Shown: positions 35,385-44,806 of the stretch, piece by piece
Layout: each line of letters opens with the position of its first letter
How positions within the stretch are numbered: the stretch's first letter is position 1
NCBI RefSeq assembly: GCF_022288725.1
Contig: NZ_JAKNTA010000006.1
Span: forward strand, 384,460 to 448,459
DNA: 64,000 nucleotides
Direction: 5' to 3'
Origin: Kitasatospora sp. A2-31
GTDB taxonomy: Bacteria > Actinomycetota > Actinomycetes > Streptomycetales > Streptomycetaceae
The notes under the pieces: model-generated
What the model was told of the DNA's origin: nothing
What the model saw: only the letters and a program-made list of their open reading frames with translations
Databases searched by the model: none
Made by a program: the position numbers and the translations under genes

Positions 35385-36890
35385 TCAGCCGCGGCTGGTG
35401 TAGTTCGGCGCCTCGACCGTCATCTGGATGTCGTGCGGGTGGCTCTCCTTGAGGCCCGCCGAGGTGATCCGGACGAACCGTCCCTTGCTCTCCATCTCCG
35501 CGATGGTGGCCGCGCCCACGTAGCCCATGGTCTGGCGCAGGCCACCGACCAGCTGGTGCAGCACGGCGGCCAGCGGGCCGCGGTAGGGCACCTGGCCCTC
35601 GATGCCCTCGGGGACGAGCTTGTCGTCCGAGGCCACCTCGGCCTGGAAGTAGCGGTCCTTGGAGTACGAGCGGCCCTGACCGCGGGACTGCATGGCGCCC
35701 AGCGAGCCCATGCCGCGGTAGGACTTGAACTGCTTGCCGTTGATGAACAGCAGCTCGCCCGGGGACTCCTCGCAGCCGGCCAGCAGCGAGCCCAGCATCA
35801 CGGTGTCGGCACCGGCGGCGAGCGCCTTGCCGATGTCGCCGGAGTACTGCAGGCCACCGTCGCCGATGACCGGGACGCCGGCCGCCTGGCACGCCACCGC
35901 GGCCTCGTAGATCGCGGTGACCTGCGGGACGCCGATGCCGGCGACCACGCGGGTGGTGCAGATGGAGCCGGGGCCGACGCCGACCTTCACGCCGTCCACG
36001 CCGGCGTCGATCAGCGCCTGGGCGCCGTCCCGGGTGGCCACGTTGCCGCCGACCACGTCGACGCCGACGGCCGACTTGATCTTGGCGATCCAGGCCAGCG
36101 CGTTGTGGCTGTGGCCGTGCGAGGTGTCCACGACCAGGAAGTCCACGCCCGCCTCGACCAGGGCCTGGGCCCGGTCGAACGCCTCGGCGCTGGCGCCCAC
36201 CGCGGCACCGACCAGCAGCCGGCCCTCGGCGTCCTTCGCGGCGTTCGGGTACTTCTCGGCCTTGACGAAGTCCTTGACGGTGATCAGGCCCTTGATCCGG
36301 CCCTCGTCGTCGACCAGCGGCAGCTTCTCGATCTTGTGGCGGCGGAGCAGCGCCATGGCGTCCTCGCCGGAGATGCCGACCTTGCCGGTGATCAGCGGCA
36401 TCGGGGTCATGATCTCGCGGACCTGCCGGCTGCGGTCCGACTCGAAGGCCATGTCGCGGTTGGTGACGATGCCGAGCAGCTTGCCGGCCTCGTCCGCGAT
36501 CGGCACACCGCTGATCCGGAACTTGGCGCAGAGCGCGTCGGCCTCGCCCAGGGTGGTCTCCGGGCCGACCGTGATCGGGTCGGTGACCATGCCGGACTCG
36601 GAACGCTTCACCAGGTCGACCTGGTTGACCTGGTCCTCGACGGAGAGGTTCCGGTGCAGCACGCCGACACCGCCCTGGCGGGCCATGGCGATCGCCATCC
36701 GGGACTCGGTGACCTTGTCCATGGCCGCCGAGAGCAGCGGGATGTTGACGCGCACGTTCCGGGAGACCCGCGAGGAGGTGTCGACCTGGTTCGGCAGCAC
36801 CTCGGAGGCCCCGGGCAGCAGCAGCACGTCGTCGTACGTCAGCCCGAGCATCGCGAACTTCTCGGGTACGCCTGCGGCGTTGTAAGACAT
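35385..36890 (-). CDS. guaB: IMP dehydrogenase
   Basis: 501 aa; oxidises IMP to XMP with NAD+, the committed step of GTP synthesis before guaA. The barrel holds the catalytic loop GPGSICTTR (Cys311) and the flap region RGMGSLGAM. Two CBS domains are inserted at about residues 104-215 and may bind adenine or guanine nucleotides for allosteric control. Length is standard. The ATG has GGAAGG upstream. The gene follows sigD on the same strand, separated by a 364-bp spacer, and is terminated before guaB3. Confidence 0.97.
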   Translation of the reverse strand: MSYNAAGVPEKFAMLGLTYDDVLLLPGASEVLPNQVDTSSRVSRNVRVNIPLLSAAMDKVTESRMAIAMARQGGVGVLHRNLSVEDQVNQVDLVKRSESGMVTDPITVGPETTLGEADALCAKFRISGVPIADEAGKLLGIVTNRDMAFESDRSRQVREIMTPMPLITGKVGISGEDAMALLRRHKIEKLPLVDDEGRIKGLITVKDFVKAEKYPNAAKDAEGRLLVGAAVGASAEAFDRAQALVEAGVDFLVVDTSHGHSHNALAWIAKIKSAVGVDVVGGNVATRDGAQALIDAGVDGVKVGVGPGSICTTRVVAGIGVPQVTAIYEAAVACQAAGVPVIGDGGLQYSGDIGKALAAGADTVMLGSLLAGCEESPGELLFINGKQFKSYRGMGSLGAMQSRGQGRSYSKDRYFQAEVASDDKLVPEGIEGQVPYRGPLAAVLHQLVGGLRQTMGYVGAATIAEMESKGRFVRITSAGLKESHPHDIQMTVEAPNYTSRG

Positions 36891-37113
36891 TTCGGGGGTA
36901 CCTTCCGTGGCCGGCCTAATCCGCTCGCGCCCTGAGGGTGGGGGCGCTGTCGTCGCTCACTCGCTCAGGCCGCCGAAAGCTCGGTGCCTTGGAGGAACCT
37001 CCAGAGAATCCCCGCTCGCACCCACGGAACTTTGGCGACCCGCCCAGGCGCCGATACCCCATGGTACTGGCACCGGGAATGTGTCCTCGTGTGCCCTTGA
37101 CAACATCAGGCAC

Positions 37114-37141
37114 CCGTGGGCCATTCCGCGTGGGCCATTCC
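37114..37141. repeat. 14-bp tandem repeat upstream of guaB
   Basis: Two perfect adjacent copies of CGTGGGCCATTCCG just upstream of a possible guaB -35 hexamer. They could be paired regulator sites, which is an inference. Confidence 0.7.
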
Positions 37142-37228
37142 GCTCGCAGCGGACCCGCCGCGCGCAGCCCCCGGGGTTGCGGGCCGGGCCGCCCCGGACG
37201 GAGCCGGGAGCACCGCTGCCCGGTGCCC

Positions 37229-37248
37229 GGAGCCGGCCGGACGGCTCC
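37229..37248 (-). terminator. Hairpin after sigD
   Basis: 7-bp arms GGAGCCG / CGGCTCC with a 6-nt loop, 7 nt after the sigD stop codon, next to a second imperfect hairpin at 37204-37230. Confidence 0.45.
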
Positions 37249-37254
37249 GCCGCG

Positions 37255-38034
37255 TCAGGAGGACTCCTCCGCGAGCGCCCGCAGCCGGCTGAGCGCGCGG
37301 TGCTGGGCGACCCGGACGGCCCCGGGCGACATCCCGAGCACCTCGCCGGTCTCCTCCGCCGAGAGCCCCGCGGCCACCCGCAGCAGCACCAGCTCGCGCT
37401 GACGGGCCGGCAGGTTGGAGAGCAGCTCCTTGGCCCAGGCCGCGTCACTCCTCAGCAGCGCCCGCTCCTCCGGGCCGAGCGCCTCGTCCGGCACCTCCGG
37501 CAGGTCGTCCGGCGGGATCACCGTCGACCCGGGGCCGCGCATGGCGGCGCGCTGCAGGTCGGCGATCTTGTGGGCGGCGATGCCGTAGACGAAGGCCTCG
37601 AACGGGCGCCCCTGGTCCTTGTACCGGGGCAGTGCGCAGAGCACCGCGACGCAGACCTCCTGCGCGATGTCGTCCACGTGGTGCCGGGCGCCGCCGGGCA
37701 GCCGGACCAGGCGGCCGCGGCAGTAGCGCAGGGCCAGCGGGTGGACGTAGGCGAGCAGTGCGTCGATCGCCGGGCCCTCGCCGCGGACGGCGGCCGCGAC
37801 CAGCTCGCCGACCAGCGGGGAGGAGCCGCCGGCGCCGAGCACCGGCGCCCGCTCGATCCCGATTCCGGCACCCGTCCGCCCGGCGGGACCGTCGTCCGGC
37901 GCGTCGCCGGCGGGGCCGCCTTCGCCACCGGGACCGCCCTGATCGGCGTACGACGGATCGCGACCCGGGCCGGAGGGCTCGACCGCCTCCACCGGGTCCG
38001 CCTCGCCGGCCGCACCGGCAACGTCGTCACGCAT
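37255..38034 (-). CDS. sigD: ECF-type RNA polymerase sigma factor, SigD orthologue
   Basis: 259 aa. Region 2 reads DDIAQEVCVAVLCALPRYKD and GRPFEAFVYGIAAHKIAD; region 4 reads LPARQRELVLLRVAAGLSAE with the HTH GAVRVAQHRALSRLR. It closely resembles mycobacterial SigD, which also lies between a whiB gene and guaB. The N-terminal 75 residues are a Gly/Pro/Asp-rich extension of unclear role. No anti-sigma gene is adjacent. The ATG has only a weak ribosome binding site, so the exact start is less certain than the gene. Confidence 0.92.
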   Translation of the reverse strand: MRDDVAGAAGEADPVEAVEPSGPGRDPSYADQGGPGGEGGPAGDAPDDGPAGRTGAGIGIERAPVLGAGGSSPLVGELVAAAVRGEGPAIDALLAYVHPLALRYCRGRLVRLPGGARHHVDDIAQEVCVAVLCALPRYKDQGRPFEAFVYGIAAHKIADLQRAAMRGPGSTVIPPDDLPEVPDEALGPEERALLRSDAAWAKELLSNLPARQRELVLLRVAAGLSAEETGEVLGMSPGAVRVAQHRALSRLRALAEESS

Positions 38035-38360
38035 CGGTCCATGGTGCCTGGTCGAACGGGAAAACGCGGCACCGCGTCCGGAGTTGTGCACCGGAACGTT
38101 ATGCGGTACGCCGCCCGGCCCGTGACCGCCGCGCACCACCGGCCCCTCCTGCACCGCGCCTCCCGCCCCGCAGCCTCCGGTGGTCCCGTCCGCCGCGCCG
38201 TCCGCCGAGTGTCCTGCGGCTGTGTGGTTCGCCGCAGTGCCTGTCCGCTGGTCCCCGAGGTGCTCCACTACTCCATGGTGCAACCTCGGGACCGTAACGT
38301 CACACGCCCCGGCGGGAGGAACCTCGAGCAGCCCGCCGCGACCGGCGGGGCCGCCGGCGG
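38035..38360. other. bldM-sigD intergenic region
   Basis: 326 bp between two minus-strand genes. The main feature is an imperfect hairpin at about 38250-38293 with arms around CCGAGGT / ACCTCGG, which may end the bldM transcript. The sigD promoter should lie between it and 38034 but no convincing hexamers were found. Confidence 0.5.
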
Positions 38361-38972
38361 TCAGCGGACCAGGCCCCAGCGGAAGCCCAGGGCCACCGCG
38401 TGCGCACGGTCCGAGGCGCCGAGCTTCTTGAACAGGCGCCGGGCGTGGGTCTTGACGGTGTCCTCGGAGAGGAAGAGCTCGCGGCCGATCTCGGCGTTGC
38501 TGCGGCCGTGGCTCATGCCCTCCAGCACCTGGATCTCACGCGCCGTCAGCGTGGGCGCCGCGCCCATGTCGGGGCTGCGCAGCCGCCGCGGGGCGAGCCG
38601 CCAGGTCGGGTCGGCCAGCGCCTGGGTGACGGTGGCCCGCAGCTCGGCGCGCGAGGCGTCCTTGTGCAGGTAGCCGCGGGCACCGGCGGCCACCGCGAGG
38701 GCGACGCCGTCGAGGTCCTCGGCGACGGTGAGCATGATGATGCGGGCGCCCGGGTCGGCGGACAGCAGCCGCCGCACCGTCTCGACCCCGCCGAGGCCGG
38801 GCATCCGGACGTCCATCAGAACGAGATCGGAGCGGTCGGCCACCCAGCGGCGGAGGACCTCCTCCCCGTTCGTCGCGGTGGTGACCCGGTCGACGCCGGG
38901 TACGGTCGCGACCGCGCGGCGAAGCGCCTCGCGGGCGAGCGGGGAATCGTCGCAAACGAGAACGGAAGTCAT
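38361..38972 (-). CDS. bldM: Developmental response regulator BldM
   Basis: 203 aa, matching BldM, the atypical response regulator needed for aerial hyphae in Streptomyces. The receiver has CDDSP, Asp in LMDVRMPGLGG and Lys in YLHKDASRAE; the LuxR-type HTH contains LTAREIQVLEGMSHGRSN and SEDTVKTHARRLFKKLG. In Streptomyces it acts as a homodimer and as a heterodimer with WhiI, independent of phosphorylation. ATG at 38972 has GGAGG 9 nt upstream and gives the family length; longer in-frame starts are not credible. A match to the sigma-BldN promoter lies about 160-185 nt upstream. It is divergent from whiD. Confidence 0.96.
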   Translation of the reverse strand: MTSVLVCDDSPLAREALRRAVATVPGVDRVTTATNGEEVLRRWVADRSDLVLMDVRMPGLGGVETVRRLLSADPGARIIMLTVAEDLDGVALAVAAGARGYLHKDASRAELRATVTQALADPTWRLAPRRLRSPDMGAAPTLTAREIQVLEGMSHGRSNAEIGRELFLSEDTVKTHARRLFKKLGASDRAHAVALGFRWGLVR

Positions 38973-39129
38973 GACCGTCGTCCTCCGCAGCTGATCCGCG
39001 TCACGTTGAGCCTCCTGGCTGGTACGAATCTCTCCGACACGGCCGATTGGCGACGGACCCGGTGCCGATCGCCTGAACTTCCCCGCGATCGTTCCCGACC
39101 TCCGGCGCCCGCTAACCGCCTCCGCACTT

Positions 39130-39157
39130 CCAACGACCGTCACTCGAATGAGTTACG
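39130..39157 (-). promoter_or_regulatory. Sigma-BldN-type promoter of bldM
   Basis: On the minus strand: CGTAAC, exactly 16 bp, CGTTGG. The sigma-BldN consensus as recalled is CGTAAC-N16-CGTTGA, so 11 of 12 positions match. bldM is a known target of sigma-BldN in Streptomyces coelicolor. The predicted start near 39123 gives a leader of about 150 nt. Confidence 0.8.
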
Positions 39158-39403
39158 GCCTTCAGGGCCATCTCCACCACTGTACGTGGCCAACCCGTTA
39201 CCGATCAGCCGCATCGCGGTGCACACGCCGCACTTTTGTGCAGCTCGCGCGCGGTCGGCGCACCACCCGCACACCGGTGCGTGGTGTCGCGCGCCCGTCG
39301 GCCACCCGATTGCCATGCCCGTAGCCGCCGGAGCCCATGCCCACTTTGCCCGGTTTTATAGCTTTTGTATGGTCATTGACTGTTGTGCCACTCTGTGGGT
39401 GAC

Positions 39404-39432
39404 TTGTCCATGGAGTTGCCGTAAGTCATATT
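39404..39432 (+). promoter_or_regulatory. Candidate vegetative-type promoter of whiD
   Basis: TTGTCC, a 17-bp spacer and CATATT, in an AT-rich patch, about 95 nt before the whiD ATG. Spacing fits a principal-sigma promoter; developmental control would need further elements. Confidence 0.45.
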
Positions 39433-39527
39433 TCCAGGTGTCCACACCAGCGCATCGAAGCCTCGCCGCACCGCACAGCCCGCCGGCGGTCGGCGCGCGG
39501 TCGACGAGCCTCTGAAGGGAATGAGCC

Positions 39528-39854
39528 ATGGCAGATTTCTCCCGCCTCCCCGGCCCCAACGCGGACCTATGGGACTGGCAGCTCTCCGCGGCCTGCCGCG
39601 GCGTGGACAGCTCGCTCTTCTTCCACCCGGAGGGCGAACGCGGCGCCGCCCGCAGCTCGCGCGAGGCGAGCGCCAAGGAGGTCTGCATGCGCTGCCCGGT
39701 GCGCACCGAGTGCGCCGCGCACGCGCTGGCGGTCCGCGAGCCCTACGGAGTCTGGGGAGGGCTGACCGAGGACGAGCGCGAGGAGATGATGGGCCGCTCG
39801 CGCAACCGCCTGGTGGAGGTGCCGCTGGCGGCGCCGACGGGGCTGCAGCACTGA
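39528..39854 (+). CDS. whiD: WhiB-family iron-sulphur regulator WhiD
   Basis: 108 aa. The four [4Fe-4S] ligands are Cys23, Cys53, Cys56 and Cys62 (C-x29-CxxC-x5-C), followed by the Wbl signature GVWGG (74-78) and a basic tail. WhiD controls late sporulation in Streptomyces; the equivalent position in mycobacteria is held by whiB3. Wbl proteins bind the principal sigma factor and sense NO or O2 through the cluster. GAAGGGA lies 7 nt before the ATG. The neighbour bldM is divergent, as in other Streptomyces. Confidence 0.95.
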   Translation: MADFSRLPGPNADLWDWQLSAACRGVDSSLFFHPEGERGAARSSREASAKEVCMRCPVRTECAAHALAVREPYGVWGGLTEDEREEMMGRSRNRLVEVPLAAPTGLQH

Positions 39855-39932
39855 CCCGAGATCTGTCCGCACCGGGGAGAAACGTTTCTTCTCGGCGCGC
39901 CCTGCCGCCTGCGCCCGGAGCGGGGCGGGAGC

Positions 39933-40004
39933 CGCCCGGGCCGCGACGTCCGCCCGGGCCGCGACGTCCGCCCGGGCCGCGACGTCCGCCCGGGCCGTGA
40001 CATC
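39933..40004. repeat. Four 18-bp tandem repeats after whiD
   Basis: Three perfect copies and one slightly changed copy of CGCCCGGGCCGCGACGTC, with a fifth decayed copy after 40005. Each unit contains the palindromes CCCGGG and GACGTC. The array lies between the converging whiD and LysR genes. Confidence 0.9.
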
Positions 40005-40042
40005 CGGCCGGGCCGTTCGACCGTCCGGACCGTGAAGCCCGG

Positions 40043-41056
40043 TCAGCGCCCGGCGGCCGCGCCCGCCAACCGCTCCAGCATCAGGGCCACCGCCGGCACC
40101 TCGGCGAGGTCCGGCAGGGTCAGGGCGACCACCTGCCGCACCGCCGGCGCCCCCGAGGCGGTCCGCACCGGCACCGCCGACACGCCGTCAGGGCGCACCG
40201 ACTCCAGGGCGAGGCCGGGCAGCACCGCCACCCCGAGCCCGGCCGCCACCAGGCCGACCACCGCCGGGTAGTCGTCGGTCGCGAAGTCGATCCGGGGCTC
40301 GAAGCCCGCCCCCGCACAGAGCTCCACCAGGTGCCCCCGGCACTGCGGGCAGCCGGCGATCCACTGCTCCCCGGCCAGCTCCGACAGCTTCACCGGCGCG
40401 TTCCCGCCGCCGCGCCCCGCCAGCGGGTGCGCGGCGGGCAGCAGACCCACCAGCGGGTCGTCCAGCAGCGGGGTGACCACCAGGTCGGACCAGTCGGCGC
40501 CGGCGCTGAGCTGCTGAGCCTCCAGGTTGGCCTCGGCCCGCGCCTCGCGCGGGGTCCCGTGCGTCGGGGCCGGGGCGGGCGACGGGGCGCCGTCGGGCGA
40601 CTGCGGGTAGCGGAAGGCCAGCGCCACCTCGCACTCGCCACCGCGCAGCATCGCCAGCGACTCCGGCGGCTCGGCCTCGACCAGCGACACGCGGACCCCC
40701 GGATGGCTGTCCCGCAGCCGGGCGACAGCCGGCGGCACGAGGGTGGAACTCGCGGTCGGGAAGGACACCAGACGCACCCGCCCGGCCCGCAGGCCGGCGA
40801 TCGCCGCCACCTCCTCCTCGGCCGCGGAGAGCCCGGCCAGGATCCCGGTGGCGTGCTTGAGCAGGACCCGCCCGGCCTCGCTGAGCTGCATCCCGCGGCC
40901 CGAACGGACCACCAGCGGGGTGTCGACGGACTTCTCCAGGGCCTTCATCTGCTGGCTGATGGCAGGCTGGGTGCACCCCAGCTCGCGGGCGGCGGCGGAG
41001 AAGGAGCCGGTGCGGGCGACGGCACGCAGGACGCGCAGGTGGCGGGCCTCGATCAT
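40043..41056 (-). CDS. LysR-family transcriptional regulator
   Basis: 337 aa. Winged HTH at residues 1-60 (LRVLRAVARTGSFSAAAREL, TQPAISQQMKALEKSV), then a periplasmic-binding-protein-like effector domain with a Pro/Ala-rich insert near residues 155-180 and a GCPQCRGH motif whose Cys pair might be redox or metal sensitive. LysR regulators usually control a divergent gene, but none is present: the neighbour is groEL, converging in orientation. A palindrome with LysR-like T-N11-A features lies just upstream, suggesting autoregulation. Its target is unknown. Confidence 0.9.
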   Translation of the reverse strand: MIEARHLRVLRAVARTGSFSAAARELGCTQPAISQQMKALEKSVDTPLVVRSGRGMQLSEAGRVLLKHATGILAGLSAAEEEVAAIAGLRAGRVRLVSFPTASSTLVPPAVARLRDSHPGVRVSLVEAEPPESLAMLRGGECEVALAFRYPQSPDGAPSPAPAPTHGTPREARAEANLEAQQLSAGADWSDLVVTPLLDDPLVGLLPAAHPLAGRGGGNAPVKLSELAGEQWIAGCPQCRGHLVELCAGAGFEPRIDFATDDYPAVVGLVAAGLGVAVLPGLALESVRPDGVSAVPVRTASGAPAVRQVVALTLPDLAEVPAVALMLERLAGAAAGR

Positions 41057-41070
41057 GCCTCAGTTATAAG

Positions 41071-41088
41071 GCAGGCTTTGCCATCTGC
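41071..41088 (-). promoter_or_regulatory. Possible LysR binding site
   Basis: GCAG-N10-CTGC dyad in an unusually AT-rich stretch, 15-32 nt upstream of the LysR start. Likely an autoregulatory box by analogy with other LysR genes. Confidence 0.3.
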
Positions 41089-41159
41089 AAAATTCCACTG
41101 ATAATTGAACGCTGAAACACGCGCCGGCCCGGCCGGCACGCGCGCGGGCGGTCCGACGC

Positions 41160-41207
41160 CGGAGGCCCGGCCCGAACCCCCCCGAGGGGGCGCGGACCGG
41201 GCCTCCG
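41160..41207 (-). terminator. groEL terminator
   Basis: Perfect 11-bp outer stem (41160-41170 with 41197-41207) enclosing a second C-run/G-run pairing, about 25 nt after the groEL stop codon. Confidence 0.75.
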
Positions 41208-41229
41208 GTCACCGGTCACCGTTCAGGCG

Positions 41230-42864
<1,635 letters not shown>

Positions 42865-42980
42865 GTTCCCTATTCCCTCGGGGCGACGGCCGCCACGGCG
42901 GCCGCCGGACTACGTGAACCAACAACCACGCCCCGGGCCCCTGTCACTTGGGACACGGATCCGGGGCGGGCTGGAACGTC

Positions 42981-43286
42981 TTACTTCTCGATGATGGCGA
43001 GAACGTCGCGAGCCGAGAGGACCAGGTACTCCTCGCCCTGGTACTTCACCTCGGTGCCGCCGTACTTCGAGTACAGGACGATGTCACCGACGGCGACGTC
43101 GAGCGGCAGACGCTGGCCGTCCTCGAAGCGGCCCGGGCCGACGGCCAGGACGACGCCCTCCTGGGGCTTCTCCTTGGCGGTGTCCGGGATAACCAGGCCG
43201 GAGGCCGTGGTGGTCTCGGCGTCGAGCGGCTGGACCACGATGCGGTCCTCGAGCGGCTTGATGGCAACCTTGCTGCTGGTGGTCAC
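42981..43286 (-). CDS. groS: Co-chaperonin GroES
   Basis: 101 aa heptameric lid of the GroEL chamber. Shows IKPLEDRIVVQPLDAE, the mobile loop region ETTTASGLVIPDTAKEKPQ and the C-terminal EYLVLSARDVLAI. Start is GTG with GGGGAG about 7 nt upstream. First gene of the groES-groEL operon, preceded by a promoter flanked by two CIRCE operators. Confidence 0.97.
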   Translation of the reverse strand: MTTSSKVAIKPLEDRIVVQPLDAETTTASGLVIPDTAKEKPQEGVVLAVGPGRFEDGQRLPLDVAVGDIVLYSKYGGTEVKYQGEEYLVLSARDVLAIIEK

Positions 43287-43381
43287 GTCCGAGCTCCCCT
43301 TCGGAGATTACGGGGTTTTCTAACGGGTAGGTGGCGAACCTGCGGGTCTGCCGTCGCGGGGGTCAGACGCGCGTCATCGCG

Positions 43382-43409
43382 TTAGCACTCCCCATGGGGA
43401 GAGTGCCAA
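43382..43409 (-). promoter_or_regulatory. CIRCE operator, proximal copy
   Basis: TTAGCACTC and GAGTGCCAA half-sites separated by 10 nt, one more than the usual nine. It overlaps the predicted transcription start of groES. CIRCE is the HrcA repressor site of heat-shock operons. Confidence 0.85.
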
Positions 43410-43414
43410 GGACG

Positions 43415-43443
43415 ACCATAGGCCGCTGTTAGCACTCAGTCAA
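43415..43443 (-). promoter_or_regulatory. groES-groEL promoter
   Basis: On the minus strand: TTGACT, a 17-bp spacer and TATGGT. Start would be near 43408, inside the proximal CIRCE, while the distal CIRCE covers the -35 and part of the spacer, an ideal layout for HrcA repression. Confidence 0.8.
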
Positions 43444-43455
43444 CCAGAGTGCCAA
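43429..43455 (-). promoter_or_regulatory. CIRCE operator, distal copy
   Basis: TTAGCACTC-N9-GAGTGCCAA, one base away from the consensus TTAGCACTC-N9-GAGTGCTAA with exact spacing. It covers the -35 hexamer of the groES promoter. Confidence 0.93.
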
Positions 43456-43585
43456 CGACGCGCCCGCCGATTCCGCGGAGCTTGACGAGCGACCGCACGC
43501 ACGTGCCACCCGGGCCGCCCGCGGCCCTCCCGGGCCCGGGCCGCCACGGGACACCCCGGGCGCCGAGACCGGCGAGAATGGCCCC

Positions 43586-44806
43586 GTGGAGACCGAGAAC
43601 CTGCAGCCCCTGCTCACGCCCGAGGGCCAGGCCCTGCTCGCCGAGTTGCGCGAGTTCGCCCCCGAGGACGAGCTCGCACTGGCCACCAGGCTGCGCCGCG
43701 AGCACCCGGCGGAGCTGGTGTCGGCGGCGTTCGGGCAGGCCCGGCTGCGCCAGCGGGCCCGGGCCAAGTTCGGCGCCGACGCCGACCTGATGTACTTCAC
43801 GCCCAACGGTGTCGAGCAGTCCACCCGCCGCAGCGTCGCCGAGTGGCGGGCCCGGCGCTTCGCCGAGCTGGGCGTCGAACGGCTGGCCGACCTCTGCTGC
43901 GGGATCGGCGGGGACGCGCTCGCCCTGGCCCGGGTCGGCATCGAGGTGCTCGCGGTCGACCGGGACCCGGCGGCCTGCGCCGCCACGGCCGCCAACGCCG
44001 CCGCGCTGGGCCTGGCCAAGCTGGTCGAGGTGCGCTGCGCGGACGTCGCCGAGGTCGACGTGGCCGGCTACGACGCGGTCTTCACCGACCCCGCCCGCCG
44101 CACCTCGCGCGGCCGGGTCTTCGACCCCGAGGCGTACGCGCCGCCGCTGTCCTGGGCGATCGAGGCCGGCCGGCGCACCCCGGTCGGGGCGCTCAAGGTG
44201 GCGCCGGGCATCCCGCACGAGGCCGTCCCGGCGGACGCCGAGGCCGAGTGGGTCTCCGACCACGGCGACGTCAAGGAGGCGGTGCTCTGGTTCGGCACCC
44301 GCGCCGAGCGGCCGCACCGCGCCACGCTGCTGCCGCAGGGCGCCTCGCTCACCGGCGGCGACCTGCCCGACCCGCCGGCCGGACCGGTCGGCCGCTACCT
44401 CTACGAGCCGGACGGCGCGGTGATCCGCGCCCACCTGGTGGCCGAGGTGGCGGAGCAGGTCGGCGGCCGGCTGATCGACCCGAAGATCGCCTACGTCACC
44501 TCGGACGAGCTGGTCGCCACCCCGTACGCGCACGCCTTCGAGCTCACCGACGTGCTGCCGTTCCACATCAAGAAGCTGAAGGCGCTGCTGCGCGAGCGGG
44601 CCGTCGGCACCGTGGTGATCAAGAAGCGCGGAATGGCGATCACCCCCGAGGAGCTGCGCCGCCAGCTGAAGCCGAGCGGCCCGAACACCGTCACGGTGAT
44701 CCTCAGCCGCACCGACCACGGCCCGCTGATGATGCTCGGCCGGCCCGTCAGGGCCGACGCCCCGGCCCCGGCCGACGCCCCGGCTCCCGACCCGGCCGCC
44801 TCCTAG
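43586..44806 (+). CDS. Class I SAM methyltransferase, THUMP-like type
   Basis: 406 aa. An N-terminal helical region precedes a Rossmann methyltransferase core: motif I LADLCCGIGGDALALA (about residues 101-116), VDRDP acidic loop, and FTDPARR as the motif IV region. The C-terminal part resembles the THUMP-like domain family, suggesting RNA as substrate; this is inferred. The tail is ADAPAP repeats. The GTG start has GAGAAT about 7 nt upstream and no ribosome binding site, which suggests a leaderless transcript. Its stop overlaps the stop of the convergent deacetylase gene. Confidence 0.85.
   Translation: METENLQPLLTPEGQALLAELREFAPEDELALATRLRREHPAELVSAAFGQARLRQRARAKFGADADLMYFTPNGVEQSTRRSVAEWRARRFAELGVERLADLCCGIGGDALALARVGIEVLAVDRDPAACAATAANAAALGLAKLVEVRCADVAEVDVAGYDAVFTDPARRTSRGRVFDPEAYAPPLSWAIEAGRRTPVGALKVAPGIPHEAVPADAEAEWVSDHGDVKEAVLWFGTRAERPHRATLLPQGASLTGGDLPDPPAGPVGRYLYEPDGAVIRAHLVAEVAEQVGGRLIDPKIAYVTSDELVATPYAHAFELTDVLPFHIKKLKALLRERAVGTVVIKKRGMAITPEELRRQLKPSGPNTVTVILSRTDHGPLMMLGRPVRADAPAPADAPAPDPAAS

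Larger units (their letters stand above)
36891..37254. other. sigD-guaB intergenic region
   Basis: 364 bp between two minus-strand genes. Contains sigD terminator-like hairpins near the right end (37204-37248), a perfect 14-bp tandem repeat (37114-37141), and probable guaB promoter elements: TTGTCA on the minus strand at 37102-37097 and TACCAT at 37066-37061, though their spacing does not fit a single promoter. No coding pattern was seen. Confidence 0.5.
38973..39527. other. Divergent bldM / whiD control region
   Basis: 555 bp between two developmental genes. Contains the bldM promoter (39130-39157) and a candidate whiD promoter (39404-39432). The stretch 39351-39440 is unusually AT-rich for this genome. 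No open frame in it looks coding. Long shared regulatory regions like this are expected for genes under several developmental regulators. Confidence 0.6.

Noticed and set aside
35005..35892. Minus-strand open frame spanning the 127-bp repeat
   Set aside because: It runs antiparallel in phase through guaB in another frame; the 127-bp period breaks the frame between copies and the product is Arg-rich without a domain.
38973..39143. N-terminal extension of BldM to 260 residues
   Set aside because: It would cover the sigma-BldN promoter and leader; ATG at 38972 has a good ribosome binding site and gives the known 203-aa protein.
39381..39405. Possible BldD box in the whiD upstream region (CACTCTGTGGGTGAC)
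   Set aside because: Only part of the recalled BldD consensus fits; several core positions mismatch.
39933..40004. CRISPR-like array
   Set aside because: The 18-bp units are directly adjacent with no spacers and no cas genes are present; it is a plain tandem repeat.
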